Assembly (NCBI RefSeq): GCF_038502225.1
Contig: NC_091312.1
Span: 33,779,523 to 33,843,522, forward strand
Reading direction: 5' to 3'
From: Cherax quadricarinatus
Taxonomy: Eukaryota > Arthropoda > Malacostraca > Decapoda > Parastacidae
DNA length: 64,000 nt
In this document: piece after piece, positions 1 to 13,000 of the stretch
Layout: the number at the start of each line of letters is the position of its first letter
How positions within the stretch are numbered: the stretch's first letter is position 1
The notes under the pieces: model-generated
Told to the model about the DNA's origin: nothing
The model's database searches: none
Seen by the model: the letters and a program-made list of their open reading frames with translations, nothing else
Translations under genes and position numbers: made by a program

Positions 1-1204
1 CTTGTGAGCTGCAGATGGTAGAAAGCTCAGGCTATGCTTCTTTTTTTATTTAATTTGATTTGATGTATCAAAAATTGTTTATTATTCGTTCTTTCCTATT
101 CTGTAAGCTTATACTACTTTTTTTTTTTAAATAGGGGTTTTCCCCCTCTCTTCTTCCTATCCATTTCATCAAAAAAGAAAATAATTTTCTTCCTTAGTTC
201 GTTTTACATTTCCTATGCATTACTGTTTTTCTATTTTTTTTTCTGCTCTCCAGTAATACCTGGATCTGAAACAGTCATAATGGAGTTTACTTCGCCAATA
301 TATTGTTAACTGTTTGGACTGGTATATATTGTCATAAAGCTGCCCAGTAACTCGACCCTCGGGCTAAACATCTCATTCTTCTATTCTTTCATCTATTTTT
401 TCCCTCCTTTCAGCTACACATTTTCCCCAGTGCCACCTTTCCTTCCCCAGCGTTACCTTCTCCCTTCCCTCCAGGTCTACCTTCCCTTCCCTTCGCCTCC
501 CTCCTTCCCTACCCAAGCTTCATCCACCCTCACCCTCCCTCCTAAGGACCATACCTTCTACCCTCCCACCCAGGGTCCATACCCCCTCACCCTCTCTCCC
601 TCCCTCCACTCTTGGCCTGAATTCCATTTGCCGTGTGTGTAGGATATGCTCTCTTGAGAGATGATAATTCCCTTGTGATTGCAACTCCAGTTCTTATGGA
701 AGGAAACTTTCGAAACTGCCATAGCCGCTGAGTCTTTGATGGAATACCTGACGATATCCCTCATTGCCCTACTGAAGTCTCCCAGCTCATGCTGTCGAAT
801 TTAAACATTATGTGTGATGGACTGTGTCAAGTACACAGCTTCTGTTCCCGCTGTGAAACTATCATATTGAATAAAATAGCACCACACTTCTGATGTATCC
901 AATTTTTCTAAATAATAATACTATCTCCCCTGGCCTCACCCTCCCTCCCTTTCCTTGCCTCCTGCTCCTCTCCCCTCCCCTTCCCCTCCCTCCCCGTGTT
1001 TACCCATCCCCCTCTCACCCTCCCTGCTTCAGCGTGACCTTCCATAACAATGATGAAAGACACCTCTCAAGCATTAGGAAAATTTTGCCAGCGTACTTGA
1101 CGCTGGACAAGACATCGCACATCACCGTTGCTTAACACATCAGAGAGGCGGCACACACGGCCCGCCTACCAATTTAATCACACATAATACCCGAATTTTG
1201 TGCG
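1..1204. other. Non-coding, pyrimidine-rich DNA
   Basis: No gene is recognised. The stretch is AT-rich at first, with T runs near 40 and 120. It then holds two C/T-rich tracts, about 405-620 and 930-1030, built from irregular CCCTCC and CCTTCC steps. Short open frames here are low-complexity Pro/Ser/Leu translations of those tracts and have no recognisable domain. Confidence 0.6.
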
Positions 1205-1735
1205 CGTGCATACGTACCTCCAGGTGGGTAGGTAGGCAGGTGTGTACGTGTATACGTACCTCCAGGTAGGTGTGCACGTGTATACATGCCTCCAGGTACG
1301 CTGGTGTGTACGTGTATACGTACCTCCAGGTAGGTAGGTGGGTGTGTACGTGTATACGTACCTCCAGGTAGGTAGGTGTGCACGTGTATACGTACCTCCA
1401 GGTAGGTAGGGAGGTGTGCACGTGTATACGTACCTACAGATAAGTAGGTAGGGAGGTGTGCACGTGTATACGTACCTCCAGGTACGCTGGTAGGTGTGCA
1501 TGTGTATACGTATCTACAGGTACGCTGGTAGGTGTGCACGTGTATACGTACCTCCAGGTACGCTGGTAGGTGTGCATGTGTATACGTACCTCCAGGTACG
1601 CTGGTAGGTGTGCATGTGTATACGTACCTCCAGGTACGCTGGTAGGTGTGCATGTGTATACGTACCTCCAGGTACGCTGGTAGGTGTGCACGTGTATACG
1701 TATCTCCAGGTAGGTAAATAGGTATGCACGTGTAT
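1205..1735. repeat. 38-bp minisatellite
   Basis: About 13-14 imperfect copies of a unit near 38 bp, containing TACCTCCAGG followed by TACGCTGGTAGG and then GTGCACGTGTATACG. The left half has units of varied length with repeated GTAGGTAGG steps; the right half (1480-1700) is more regular. Three overlapping minus-strand frames stay open only because the unit has no stop there. They encode Thr/Tyr/His repeats with no sign of being a protein. Confidence 0.9.
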
Positions 1736-1905
1736 CATTCGTGTACGTGTATTGCATGCTTGTGCTATTTGTACGTGCGCGTGTATTGTTTGTGTTCGTG
1801 TATGTACGTGTAATATTCAGGCACGTACACATATTCGATCGTGTACATAAAAATTAGTGTGTACATATATTATCGCGTGTGTACATGAATGCTTGTAAAT
1901 TACCT
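1736..1905. repeat. Degenerate GTGTAC-rich tract
   Basis: This continues the minisatellite edge as irregular alternating GT/AC-rich sequence with many GTACGTGTAT and GTGTACATA steps. It has no clear period. It ends where a decayed LINE 3' end begins, so it may include that LINE's simple-repeat tail. Confidence 0.5.
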
Positions 1906-1914
1906 ATATGTACT

Positions 1915-2222
1915 CAGCTGTATTTGGTTTCAGTGGTCGAGTCTCAGCTCCTGGCCCTGCCCATCAGCTTGCCGTTTCCGGAATGTGTATCTACTACTCT
2001 GTCATTCCACTTCCTTACCACGCTAAGGATGAAGAAATATTGCCTTACATTCCTATAACTCATCCCTGTCTTAAACTTTCTAACTGTGCCCTGATGTACT
2101 TGATTCCCGCCTCTCAAATACTTTATCCCTGACTATCCTATCAATTTTTCAAAATATTTTGAATGGTGTTATAATGTTTGTCCTGGTTCTTCTGTCCTCA
2201 TACCTTATTCCTCTCAGCTCTG
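1915..2222 (-). pseudogene. Decayed LINE family A 3' end
   Basis: Read on the minus strand, the segment resembles the end of the family A reverse transcriptase ORF at 19164-20669. There is a KFKTGMSYRNVRQYFF-like stretch, then VVRKWND. Downstream comes the family's 3' UTR signature GGCCAGGAGCTGAGACTCGA. Stops and frameshifts are present, so this is an old 5'-truncated copy. Its 3' end abuts the GT/AC-rich tract at 1736-1905, as the other family A tails abut (CA)n. The match is by eye and coordinates are approximate. Confidence 0.6.
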
Positions 2223-2274
2223 CAACTAGCCTTGTTGCATGCATGTGCACTTTCTAGTTTCTTAACCTGCTTTA

Positions 2275-2276
<2 letters not shown>

Positions 2277-2345
<69 letters not shown>
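2277..2345. repeat. (GT)n microsatellite
   Basis: An uninterrupted GT dinucleotide run of 69 bases, about 34 units. Confidence 0.98.
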
Positions 2346-2346
<1 letters not shown>

Positions 2347-2583
2347 ATATTAGTGCGTGTACACTAATGTTCGTATGTACATGTTCGTATGTGTACCTGC
2401 AAGTTGCTGTGCACGTCTAACTTCTCGGGCGACAAAACAATAAACAATACAACGGCAACTGTCTGACATCTTACTTTAAACATCATAATATTCATATACA
2501 AAATATAAAAGTTCGAAACTGTTCGTTGCAAAGCTAAATATATTTGCTGAATAAAAAGCTAAATGAGCACAGAGCTTCACTTC

Positions 2584-5500
2584 CACCTGTGTATAGTGTC
2601 TGCCATCACTCAGCAACTAGCACTGGCTGCCTAGCACGTTACCTGTGTCTGCCATCACTCAGCAACTAGCACTGGCTGCCTAGCACGTTACCTGTGTCTG
2701 CCATCACTCAGCAACTAGCACTGGCTGCCTAGCACGTTACCTGTGTCTGCCATCACTCAGCAACTAGCACTGGCTGCCTAGCACGTTACCTGTGTCTGCC
2801 ATCACTCAGCAACTAGCACTGGCTGCCTAGCACGTTACCTGTGTCTGCCATCACTCAGCAACTAGCACTGGCTGCCTAGCACGTTACCTGTGTCTGCCAT
2901 CACTCAGCAACTAGCACTGGCTCCCTAGCACGTTACCTGTGTCTGCCATCACTCAGCAACTAGCACTGGCTGCCTAGCACGTTACCTGTGTCTGCCATCA
3001 CTCAGCAACTAGCACTGGCTGCCTAGCACGTTACCTGTGTCTGCCATCACTCAGCAACTAGCACTGGCTGCCTAGCACGTTACCTGTGTCTGCCATCACT
3101 CAGCAACTAGCACTGGCTGCCTAGCACGTTACCTGTGTCTGCCATCACTCAGCAACTAGCACTGGCTGCCTAGCACGTTACCTGTGTCTGCCATCACTCA
3201 GCAACTAGCACTGGCTGCCTAGCACGTTACCTGTGTCTGCCATCACTCAGCAACTAGCACTGGCTGCCTAGCACGTTACCTGTGTCTGCCATCACTCAGC
3301 AACTAGCACTGGCTGCCTAGCACGTTACCTGTGTCTGCCATCACTCAGCAACTAGCACTGGCTGCCTAGCACGTTACCTGTGTCTGCCATCACTCAGCAA
3401 CTAGCACTGGCTGCCTAGCACGTTACCTGTGTCTGCCATCACTCAGCAACTAGCACTGGCTGCCTAGCACGTTACCTGTGTCTGCCATCACTCAGCAACT
3501 AGCACTGGCTGCCTAGCACGTTACCTGTGTCTGCCATCACTCAGCAACTAGCACTGGCTGCCTAGCACGTTACCTGTGTCTGCCATCACTCAGCAACTAG
3601 CACTGGCTGCCTAGCACGTTACCTGTGTCTGCCATCACTCAGCAACTAGCACTGGCTGCCTAGCACGTTACCTGTGTCTGCCATCACTCAGCAACTAGCA
3701 CTGGCTGCCTAGCACGTTACCTGTGTCTGCCATCACTCAGCAACTAGCACTGGCTGCCTAGCACGTTACCTGTGTCTGCCATCACTCAGCAACTAGCACT
3801 GGCTGCCTAGCACGTTACCTGTGTCTGCCATCACTCAGCAACTAGCACTGGCTGCCTAGCACGTTACCTGTGTCTGCCATCACTCAGCAACTAGCACTGG
3901 CTGCCTAGCACGTTACCCGTGTCTGCCATCACTCAGCAACTAGCATTGTCTGCCTAGCACGTTACCTGTGTCTGCCATCACTCAGCAACTAGCACTGGCT
4001 GCCTAGCACGTTACCTGTGTCTGCCATCACTCAGCAACTAGCACTGGCTGCCTAGCACGTTACCTGTGTCTGCCATCACTCAGCAACTAGCACTGGCTGC
4101 CTAGCACGTTACCTGTGTCTGCCATCACTCAGCAACTAGCACTGGCTGCCTAGCACGTTACCTGTGTCTGCCATCACTCAGCAACTAGCACTGGCTGCCT
4201 AGCACGTTACCTGTGTCTGCCATCACTCAGCAACTAGCACTGGCTGCCTAGCACGTTACCTGTGTCTGCCATCACTCAGCCTAGCACGTTACCTGTGTCT
4301 GCCATCACTCAGCAACTAGCACTGGCTGCCTAGCACGTTACCTGTGTCTGCCATCACTCAGCAACTAGCACTGGCTGCCTAGCACGTTACCTGTGTCTGC
4401 CATCACTCAGCAACTAGCACTGGCTGCCTAGCACGTTACCTGTGTCTGCCATCACTCAGCAACTAGCACTGGCTGCCTAGCACGTTACCTGTGTCTGCCA
4501 TCACTCAGCAACTAGCACTGGCTGCCTAGCACGTTACCTGTGTCTGCCATCACTCAGCAACTAGCACTGGCTGCCTAGCACGTTACCTGTGTCTGCCATC
4601 ACTCAGCAACTAGCACTGGCTGCCTAGCACGTTACCTGTGTCTGCCATCACTCAGCAACTAGCACTGGCTGCCTAGCACGTTACCTGTGTCTGCCATCAC
4701 TCAGCAACTAGCACTGGCTGCCTAGCACGTTACCTGTGTCTGCCATCACTCAGCAACTAGCACTGGCTGCCTAGCACGTTACCTGTGTCTGCCATCACTC
4801 AGCAACTAGCACTGGCTGCCTAGCACGTTACCTGTGTCTGCCATCACTCAGCAACTAGCACTGGCTGCCTAGCACGTTACCTGTGTCTGCCATCACTCAG
4901 CAACTAGCACTGGCTGCCTAGCACGTTACCTGTGTCTGCCATCACTCAGCAACTAGCACTGGCTGCCTAGCACGTTACCTGTGTCTGCCATCACTCAGCA
5001 ACTAGCACTGGCTGCCTAGCACGTTACCTGTGTCTGCCATCACTCAGCAACTAGCACTGGCTGCCTAGCACGTTACCTGTGTCTGCCATCACTCAGCAAC
5101 TAGCACTGGCTGCCTAGCACGTTACCTGTGTCTGCCATCACTCAGCAACTAGCACTGGCTGCCTAGCACGTTACCTGTGTCTGCCATCACTCAGCAACTA
5201 GCACTGGCTGCCTAGCACGTTACCTGTGTCTGCCATCACTCAGCAACTAGCACTGGCTGCCTAGCACGTTACCTGTGTCTGCCATCACTCAGCAACTAGC
5301 ACTGGCTGCCTAGCACGTTACCTGTGTCTGCCATCACTCAGCAACTAGCACTGGCTGCCTAGCACGTTACCTGTGTCTGCCATCACTCAGCAACTAGCAC
5401 TGGCTGCCTAGCACGTTACCTGTGTCTGCCATCACTCAGCAACTAGCACTGGCTGCCTAGCACGTTACCTGTGTCTGCCATCACTCAGCAACTAGCACTG

Positions 5501-8500
5501 GCTGCCTAGCACGTTACCTGTGTCTGCCATCACTCAGCAACTAGCACTGGCTGCCTAGCACGTTACCTGTGTCTGCCATCACTCAGCAACTAGCACTGGC
5601 TGCCTAGCACGTTACCTGTGTCTGCCATCACTCAGCAACTAGCACTGGCTGCCTAGCACGTTACCTGTGTCTGCCATCACTCAGCAACTAGCACTGGCTG
5701 CCTAGCACGTTACCTGTGTCTGCCATCACTCAGCAACTAGCACTGGCTGCCTAGCACGTTACCTGTGTCTGCCATCACTCAGCAACTAGCACTGGCTGCC
5801 TAGCACGTTACCTGTGTCTGCCATCACTCAGCAACTAGCACTGGCTGCCTAGCACGTTACCTGTGTCTGCCATCACTCAGCAACTACCTGTGTCTGCACT
5901 GGCACTGCCTAGCACGTTACCTGTGTCTGCCATCACTCAGCAACTAGCACTGGCTGCCTAGCACGTTACCTGTGTCTGCCATCACTCAGCAACTAGCACT
6001 GGCTGCCTAGCACGTTACCTGTGTCTGCCATCACTCAGCAACTAGCACTGGCTGCCTAGCACGTTACCTGTGTCTGCCATCACTCAGCAACTAGCACTGG
6101 CTGCCTAGCACGTTACCTGTGTCTGCCATCACTCAGCAACTAGCACTGGCTGCCTAGCACGTTACCTGTGTCTGCCATCACTCAGCAACTAGCACTGGCT
6201 GCCTAGCACGTTACCTGTGTCTGCCATCACTCAGCAACTAGCACTGGCTGCCTAGCACGTTACCTGTGTCTGCCATCACTCAGCAACTAGCACTGGCTGC
6301 CTAGCACGTTACCTGTGTCTGCCATCACTCAGCAACTAGCTGCCTAGCACGTTACCGGTGTCTGCCATCACTCAGCAACTAGCACTGGCTGCCTAGCACG
6401 TTACCTGTGTCTGCCATCACTCAGCAACTAGCACTGGCTGCCTAGCACGTTACCTGTGTCTGCCATCACTCAGCAACTAGCACTGGCTGCCTAGCACGTT
6501 ACCTGTGTCTGCCATCACTCAGCAACTAGCACTGGCTGCCTAGCACGTTACCTGTGTCTGCCATCACTCAGCAACTAGCACTGGCTGCCTAGCACGTTAC
6601 CTGTGTCTGCCATCACTCAGCAACTAGCACTGGCTGCCTAGCACGTTACCTGTGTCTGCCATCACTCAGCAACTAGCACTGGCTGCCTAGCACGTTACCT
6701 GTGTCTGCCATCACTCAGCAACTAGCACTGGCTGCCTAGCACGTTACCTGTGTCTGCCATCACTCAGCAACTAGCACTGGCTGCCTAGCACGTTACCTGT
6801 GTCTGCCATCACTCAGCAACTAGCACTGGCTGCCTAGCACGTTACCTGTGTCTGCCATCACTCAGCAACTAGCACTGGCTGCCTAGCACGTTACCTGTGT
6901 CTGCCATCACTCAGCAACTAGCACTGGCTGCCTAGCACGTTACCTGTGTCTGCCATCACTCAGCAACTAGCACTGGCTGCCTAGCACGTTACCTGTGTCT
7001 GCTATCACTCAGCTAGCACTGGCTGCCTAGCACGTTACCTGTGTCTGCCATCAGCAACTAGCACTGGCTGCCTAGCACGTTACCTGTGTCTGCCATCACT
7101 CAGCAACTAGCACTGGCTGCCTAGCACGTTACCTGTGTCTGCCATCACTCAGCAACTAGCACTGGCTGCCTAGCACGTTACCTGTGTCTGCCATCACTCA
7201 GCAACTAGCACTGGCTGCCTAGCACGTTACCTGTGTCTGCCATCACTCAGCAACTAGCACTGGCTGCCTAGCACGTTACCTGTGTCTGCCATCACTCAGC
7301 AACTAGCACTGGCTGCCTAGCACGTTACCTGTGTCTGCCATCACTCAGCAACTAGCACTGGCTGCCTAGCACGTTACCTGTGTCTGCCATCACTCAGCAA
7401 CTAGCACTGGCTGCCTAGCACGTTACCTGTGTCTGCCATCACTCAGCAACTAGCACTGGCTGCCTAGCACGTTACCTGTGTCTGCCATCACTCAGCAACT
7501 AGCACTGGCTGCCTAGCACGTTACCTGTGTCTGCCATCACTCAGCAACTAGCACTGGCTGCCTAGCACGTTACCTGTGTCTGCCATCACTCAGCAACTAG
7601 CACTGGCTGCCTAGCACGTTACCTGTGTCTGCCATCACTCAGCAACTAGCACTGGCTGCCTAGCACGTTACCTGTGTCTGCCATCACTCAGCAACTAGCA
7701 CTGGCTGCCTAGCACGTTACCTGTGTCTGCCATCACTCAGCAACTAGCACTGGCTGCCTAGCACGTTACCTGTGTCTGCCATCACTCAGCAACTAGCACT
7801 GGCTGCCTAGCACGTTACCTGTGTCTGCCATCACTCAGCAACTAGCACTGGCTGCCTAGCACGTTACCTGTGTCTGCCATCACTCAGCAACTAGCACTGG
7901 CTGCCTAGCACGTTACCTGTGTCTGCCATCACTCAGCAACTAGCACTGGCTGCCTAGCACGTTACCTGTGTCTGCCATCACTCAGCAACTAGCACTGGCT
8001 GCCTAGCACGTTACCTGTGTCTGCCATCACTCAGCAACTAGCACTGGCTGCCTAGCACGTTACCTGTGTCTGCCATCACTCAGCAACTAGCACTGACTGC
8101 CTAGCACGTTACCTGTGTCTGCCATCACTCAGCAACTAGCTCTGGCTGCCTAGCGCGTTACCTGTGTCTGCCATCACTCAGCAACTAGCACTGTCTGCCT
8201 AGCACGTTACCTGTGTCTGTCATCACTCAGCAACTAGCACTGGCTGCCTAGCACGTTACCTGTGTCTGCCATCACTCAGCAACTAGCACTGGCTGCCTAG
8301 CACGTTACCTGTATCTGCCATCACTCAGCAACTAGCACTGGCTGCCTAGCACGTTTCCTGTGTCTGCCATCATTCAGCAACTAGCACTGGGTGCCTAGCA
8401 CGTTACCTGTGTCTGCCATCACTCAGCAACTAGCACTGGCTGCCTAGCACGTTACCTGTGTCTGCCATCACTCAGCAACTAGCACTGGCTGCCTAGCACG

Positions 8501-8674
8501 TTACCTGTGTCTGCCATCACTCAGCAACTAGCACTGGCTGCCTAGCACGTTACCTGTGTCTGCCATCACTCAGCAACTAGCACTGGCTGCCTAGCACGTT
8601 ACCTGTGTCTGCCATCACTCAGCAACTAGCACTGGCTGCCTAGCACGTTACCTGTGTCTGCCATCACTCAGCAA
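2584..8674. repeat. 49-bp satellite array
   Basis: About 124 head-to-tail copies of a 49-bp unit that includes CTGTGTCTGCCATCACTCAG, CAACTAGCACTGGCTGC and CTAGCACGTTAC. The phase repeats exactly every 49 bases for thousands of bases. Most copies are identical. Exceptions are short internal deletions near 4278, 6341 and 7010-7050, a rearranged unit at 5886-5910, and a cluster of point variants at 8090-8400. The first unit carries an extra TATAG-like insertion. There is no long open frame. The homogeneous core with a variable right edge fits unequal exchange or replication-slippage turnover. Confidence 0.98.
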
Positions 8675-8984
8675 GGCAACCTGGGAACCAAACTCTCTCT
8701 ACTACCCTTATTACATCACCAATTAAAAAAAATATAAAAAATAAGGATGCAATGAGCCAAAGTAAACCCATAACATTACACAGCAATATAAAGAAGAAGA
8801 TAATTAAAGGAATAAGTGATCAAAATGAGAAGAGTTGTAAACTCTCCAAGCTCAGAATATTCTAAGAATATGTTTAAATGTAAACACGAGGAAGCAGCAC
8901 CAGAGCTGCACAAGAGAATACGACTGGTGTTGGAGAACATGGAACAAGTGCACTACTGACACAGACGAACGAATTTTATAAAGG
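8675..8984. other. Unassigned AT-rich DNA
   Basis: Unique-looking sequence between the 49-bp array and a decayed reverse transcriptase. I see no open frame or repeat in it. It may be the older 5' part of the LINE remnant that follows, but no motif supports this directly. Confidence 0.5.
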
Positions 8985-9515
8985 AAAGACAACGGGACCA
9001 GGTAAGATATCCCCATGAAACTGAGACACACTGAAGCGCTAAGTCATTTATTTGTTACCTGGTAAGTGGAGATGGAAGATCAACCAGATGACTGGGAGAT
9101 GGCTAATGTTGCACGAATATTCAGAAAAGGGATGGAGGAATTAAAGGACAGACCAGTATCCTTGACATGTAAATCTTATAAGATGAGGTGAAGGAGGGGG
9201 GGGGGATAGTCCTAGCAGAACTCTTGAAGAAGCTAGGCTACTGAAACACCAATACAGTCTTAAATGTGAAAGACCATGTCTTAGAAACCTAGTAAATATC
9301 ATGGAGTAGTGCATAAAAGTCAAGGACATAGTAAGATAAAGAGTATTTTCTTAGATTACCTGAAGGCCTTTGACAATACCACAATATAATTCATAAAATG
9401 AGGAATCAGGCTGCGATGACAGGGAAGCTGCTTCTCTGTGGAAATGCTGAGCAGAAGGGAGAGACAAATTAAAAATAGTAGTTTCACGAGGATCAGTTTT
9501 TAGACTTACGTATTT
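8985..9515 (+). pseudogene. Decayed CR1-like reverse transcriptase
   Basis: Short stretches in drifting frames match reverse transcriptase blocks seen intact at 19164-20669. They are a TTGPGKISP-like segment near 8985, DWEMANVARIFRKG followed by RPVSLTC at 9090-9173, FLDYLKAFDN at about 9345-9380 (family A has FLDCRKAFDT), and SRGSVFRLTYFWYV near 9482-9525 (family A has [16 protein letters not shown]). The order is right for one LINE RT on the plus strand. Many stops and indels mean it is dead. The C-terminal part is missing or replaced by the different LINE that follows. Confidence 0.75.
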
Positions 9516-9927
9516 CTGGTACGTGTGAATTGCTTCTCAAAAAAGAAATATTCTTTATTTCTGTTAGGAAATACTTCACAGCTGATATAAATACAAGATG
9601 AAGATCGCCCAGACATTTCATATGGTTCTTAATAAATTGCAAGAATAGCCCAGCAAGTAGCAAATATAATTCAACCCTATTATAATTATAATAGATCAGT
9701 GTTAAAAAGGACCGTAAGTCAGACATTGCGATGAACTTATCTGTGAACCATTCACAGGTAAGAAAACAGTAGCAGCACATGAAAGGTTGGCAAATAAAAG
9801 AACTATATTGAGGAAGTTTAACGAAGAGTTTTTGAGGAGGCTGTACACAACTACTGACAAGCAAGTGATATACTCCACCCATCTGTTTGCTGCAGGGAAA
9901 AATCAGCTACGTTAATCTTACATATAA
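9516..9927. other. Junction between two LINE remnants
   Basis: AT-rich sequence with stops in all plus frames. The minus-strand frame at 9493-9882 has no recognisable domain. The region most likely holds degenerate RT sequence of the LINE whose C-terminal frame opens at 9928, but I could not align it by eye. Confidence 0.4.
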
Positions 9928-10017
9928 CTTGATGTAAACGATCCCTTCAATAAGTCAGTCATACCACAACTACATAAGAAATGCAAAGATGGACTAAATC
10001 TTATCAAAGTTGTTGGT

Positions 10018-13000
10018 GGCTACAACCTCAACTATGTTGCTAATGTTGCTGGCTACAACCTCAACTATGTTGCTAATGTTGCTGGCTACAACCTCAACTA
10101 TGTTGCTAATGTTGCTGGCTACAACCTCAACTATGTTGCTAATGTTGCTGGCTACAACCTCAACTATGTTGCTAATGTTGCTGGCTACAACCTCAACTAT
10201 GTTGCTAATGTTGCTGGCTACAACCTCAACTATGTTGCTAATGTTGCTGGCTACAACCTCAACTATGTTGCTAATGTTGCTGGCTACAACCTCAACTATG
10301 TTGCTAATGTTGCTGGCTACAACCTCAACTATGTTGCTAATGTTGCTGGCTACAACCTCAACTATGTTGCTAATGTTGCTGGCTACAACCTCAACTATGT
10401 TGCTAATGTTGCTGGCTACAACCTCAACTATGTTGCTAATGTTGCTGGCTACAACCTCAACTATGTTGCTAATGTTGCTGGCTACAACCTCAACTATGTT
10501 GCTAATGTTGCTGGCTACAACCTCAACTATGTTGCTAATGTTGCTGGCTACAACCTCAACTATGTTGCTAATGTTGCTGGCTACAACCCCAAATATGTTG
10601 CTAATGTTGCTGCCTACAACCTCAACTATGTTGCTAATGTTGCTGGCTACAACCTCAACTATGGTGCTAATGATGCTGGCTACAACCTCAACTATGGTGC
10701 TAATGATGCTGGCTACAACCCCAACTATGGTGCTAATGATGCTGGCTACAACCTCAACTATGGTGCTAATGATGCTGGCTACAACCCCAACTATGGTGCT
10801 AATGATGCTGGCTACAACCCCAACTATGGTGCTAATCTTGCTGGCTACAACCCCAACTATGGTGCTAATGTTGCTGGCTACAACCCCAACTATGGTGCTA
10901 ATGATGCTGGCTACAACTCAAACTATGGTGCTAATGTTGCTGGCTACAACCCCAACTATGGTGATAATGTTGCTGGCTACAACCTCAACTATGGTGCTAA
11001 TGATGCTGGCTACAACCTCAACTATGGTGCTAATGATGCTGGCTACAACCTCAACTATGGTGCTAATGTTGCTGGCTACAACCCCAACTATGGTGCTAAT
11101 GATGCTGGCTACAACCCAAACTATGGTGCTAATGTTGCTGGCTACAACCCCAACTATGGTGTTAATGGTGGTGGCTACAACCTCAACTATGGTGCTAATG
11201 TTGCTGGCTACAACCTCAACTATGGTGCTGGCTACAACCTCAACTATGATGCTAATGTTGCTGGCTACAACCCCAACTATGGTGCTAATGTTGCTGGCTA
11301 CAACCCCAACTATGGTGCTAATGTTGCTGGCTACAACCCCAACTATGGTGCTAATGATGCTGGCTACAACCCCAACTATGGTGCTAATGTTGCTGGCTAC
11401 AACCCCAACTATGGTGCTAATGTTGCTGGCTACAACCCCAACTATGGTGCTAATGTTGGTGGCTACAACCCCAACTATGGTGCTAATGTTGCTGGCTACA
11501 ACCCCAACTATGGTGCTAATGTTGGTGGCCACAACCCCAACTATGGTGCTAATGTTGCTGGCTACAACCCCAACTATGGTGCTAATGTTGCTGGCTACAA
11601 CCCCAACTATGGTGCTAATGTTGCTGGCTACAACCCCAACTATGGTGCTAATGTTGCTGGCTACAATCCCAACTATGTTGCTAATTTTGCCGGCCACAAC
11701 CCCAACTATGGTTGTAATGTTGCTGGCTACAACCCCAACTATGGTGCTAATGTTGCTGGCTACAACCCCAACTATAGTGTTAATGTTGCTGGCCACAACC
11801 TCAACTATGGTGCTAATGTTGCTGGCTACAACCCCAACTATGGTGCTAATGTTGCTGGCTACAACCCCAACTATAGTGCTAATGTTGGTGGCCACAACCC
11901 CAACTATGGTTGTAATGTTGGCTACAACCCCAACTATGATGCTAATGTTGCTGGCTACAACCCCAACTATGGTGCTAATGTTGGTGGCCACAACCCCAAC
12001 TATGGTGCTAATGGTGGTGGCTACAACCCCAACTATGGTGCTAATGTTGCTGGCTACAACCCCAACTATGGTGCTAATGTTGGTGGCCACAACCCCAACT
12101 ATGGTGCTAATGTTGCTGGCTACAACCCCAACTATGGTGCTAATGTTGCTGGCTACAACCCCAACTATGGTGCTAATGTTGCTGGCTACAACCCCAACTA
12201 TGGTGCTAATGTTGCTGGCTACAATCCCAACTATGTTGCTAATTTTGCCGGCCACAACCCCAACTATGGTTGTAATGTTGCTGGCTACAACCCCAACTAT
12301 GGTGCTAATGTTGCTGGCTACAACCCCAACTATAGTGTTAATGTTGCTGGCCACAACCTCAACTATGGTGCTAATGTTGCTGGCTACAACCCCAACTATG
12401 GTGCTAATGTTGCTGGCTACAACCCCAACTATAGTGCTAATGTTGGTGGCCACAACCCCAACTATGGTTGTAATGTTGTTGGCTACAACCCCAACTATGG
12501 TGCTAATGTTTCTGGCTACAACCCCAACTATGGTGCTAATGGTGGTGGCCACAACCCCAACTATAGTGCTAATGTTGCTGGCTACAACCCCAACTACGGT
12601 GCTAATGTTGGTGGCCACAACCCCAACTATGGTGCTAATGTTGCTGGCTACAACCCCAACTATAGTGCTAATGTTGCTGGCCACAACCCCAACTATGGTG
12701 CTAATGTTGCTGGCTACAACCTCAACTATGGTCCTAATGTTGCTGGCTACAACCCCAACTATGGTGCTAATGTTGCTGGCTACAACCCCAACTACGGTGC
12801 TAATGGTGGTGGCCACAACCCCAACTATGGAGCTAATGTTGCTGGCTACAACCTCAACTATGGTGCTAATGTTGGTGGCCACAACCCCAACTATGGTGCT
12901 AATGGTGGTGGCCACAACCTCAACTATGGTGCTAATGTTGCTAGCTACAACCCCAACTATGGTGCTAATGGTGGTGGCCACAACCTCAACTATGGTGCTA

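Noticed and set aside
2584..8674. CRISPR array
   Set aside because: The 49-bp units are contiguous with no unique spacers and no cas genes are present. It is a eukaryotic satellite.
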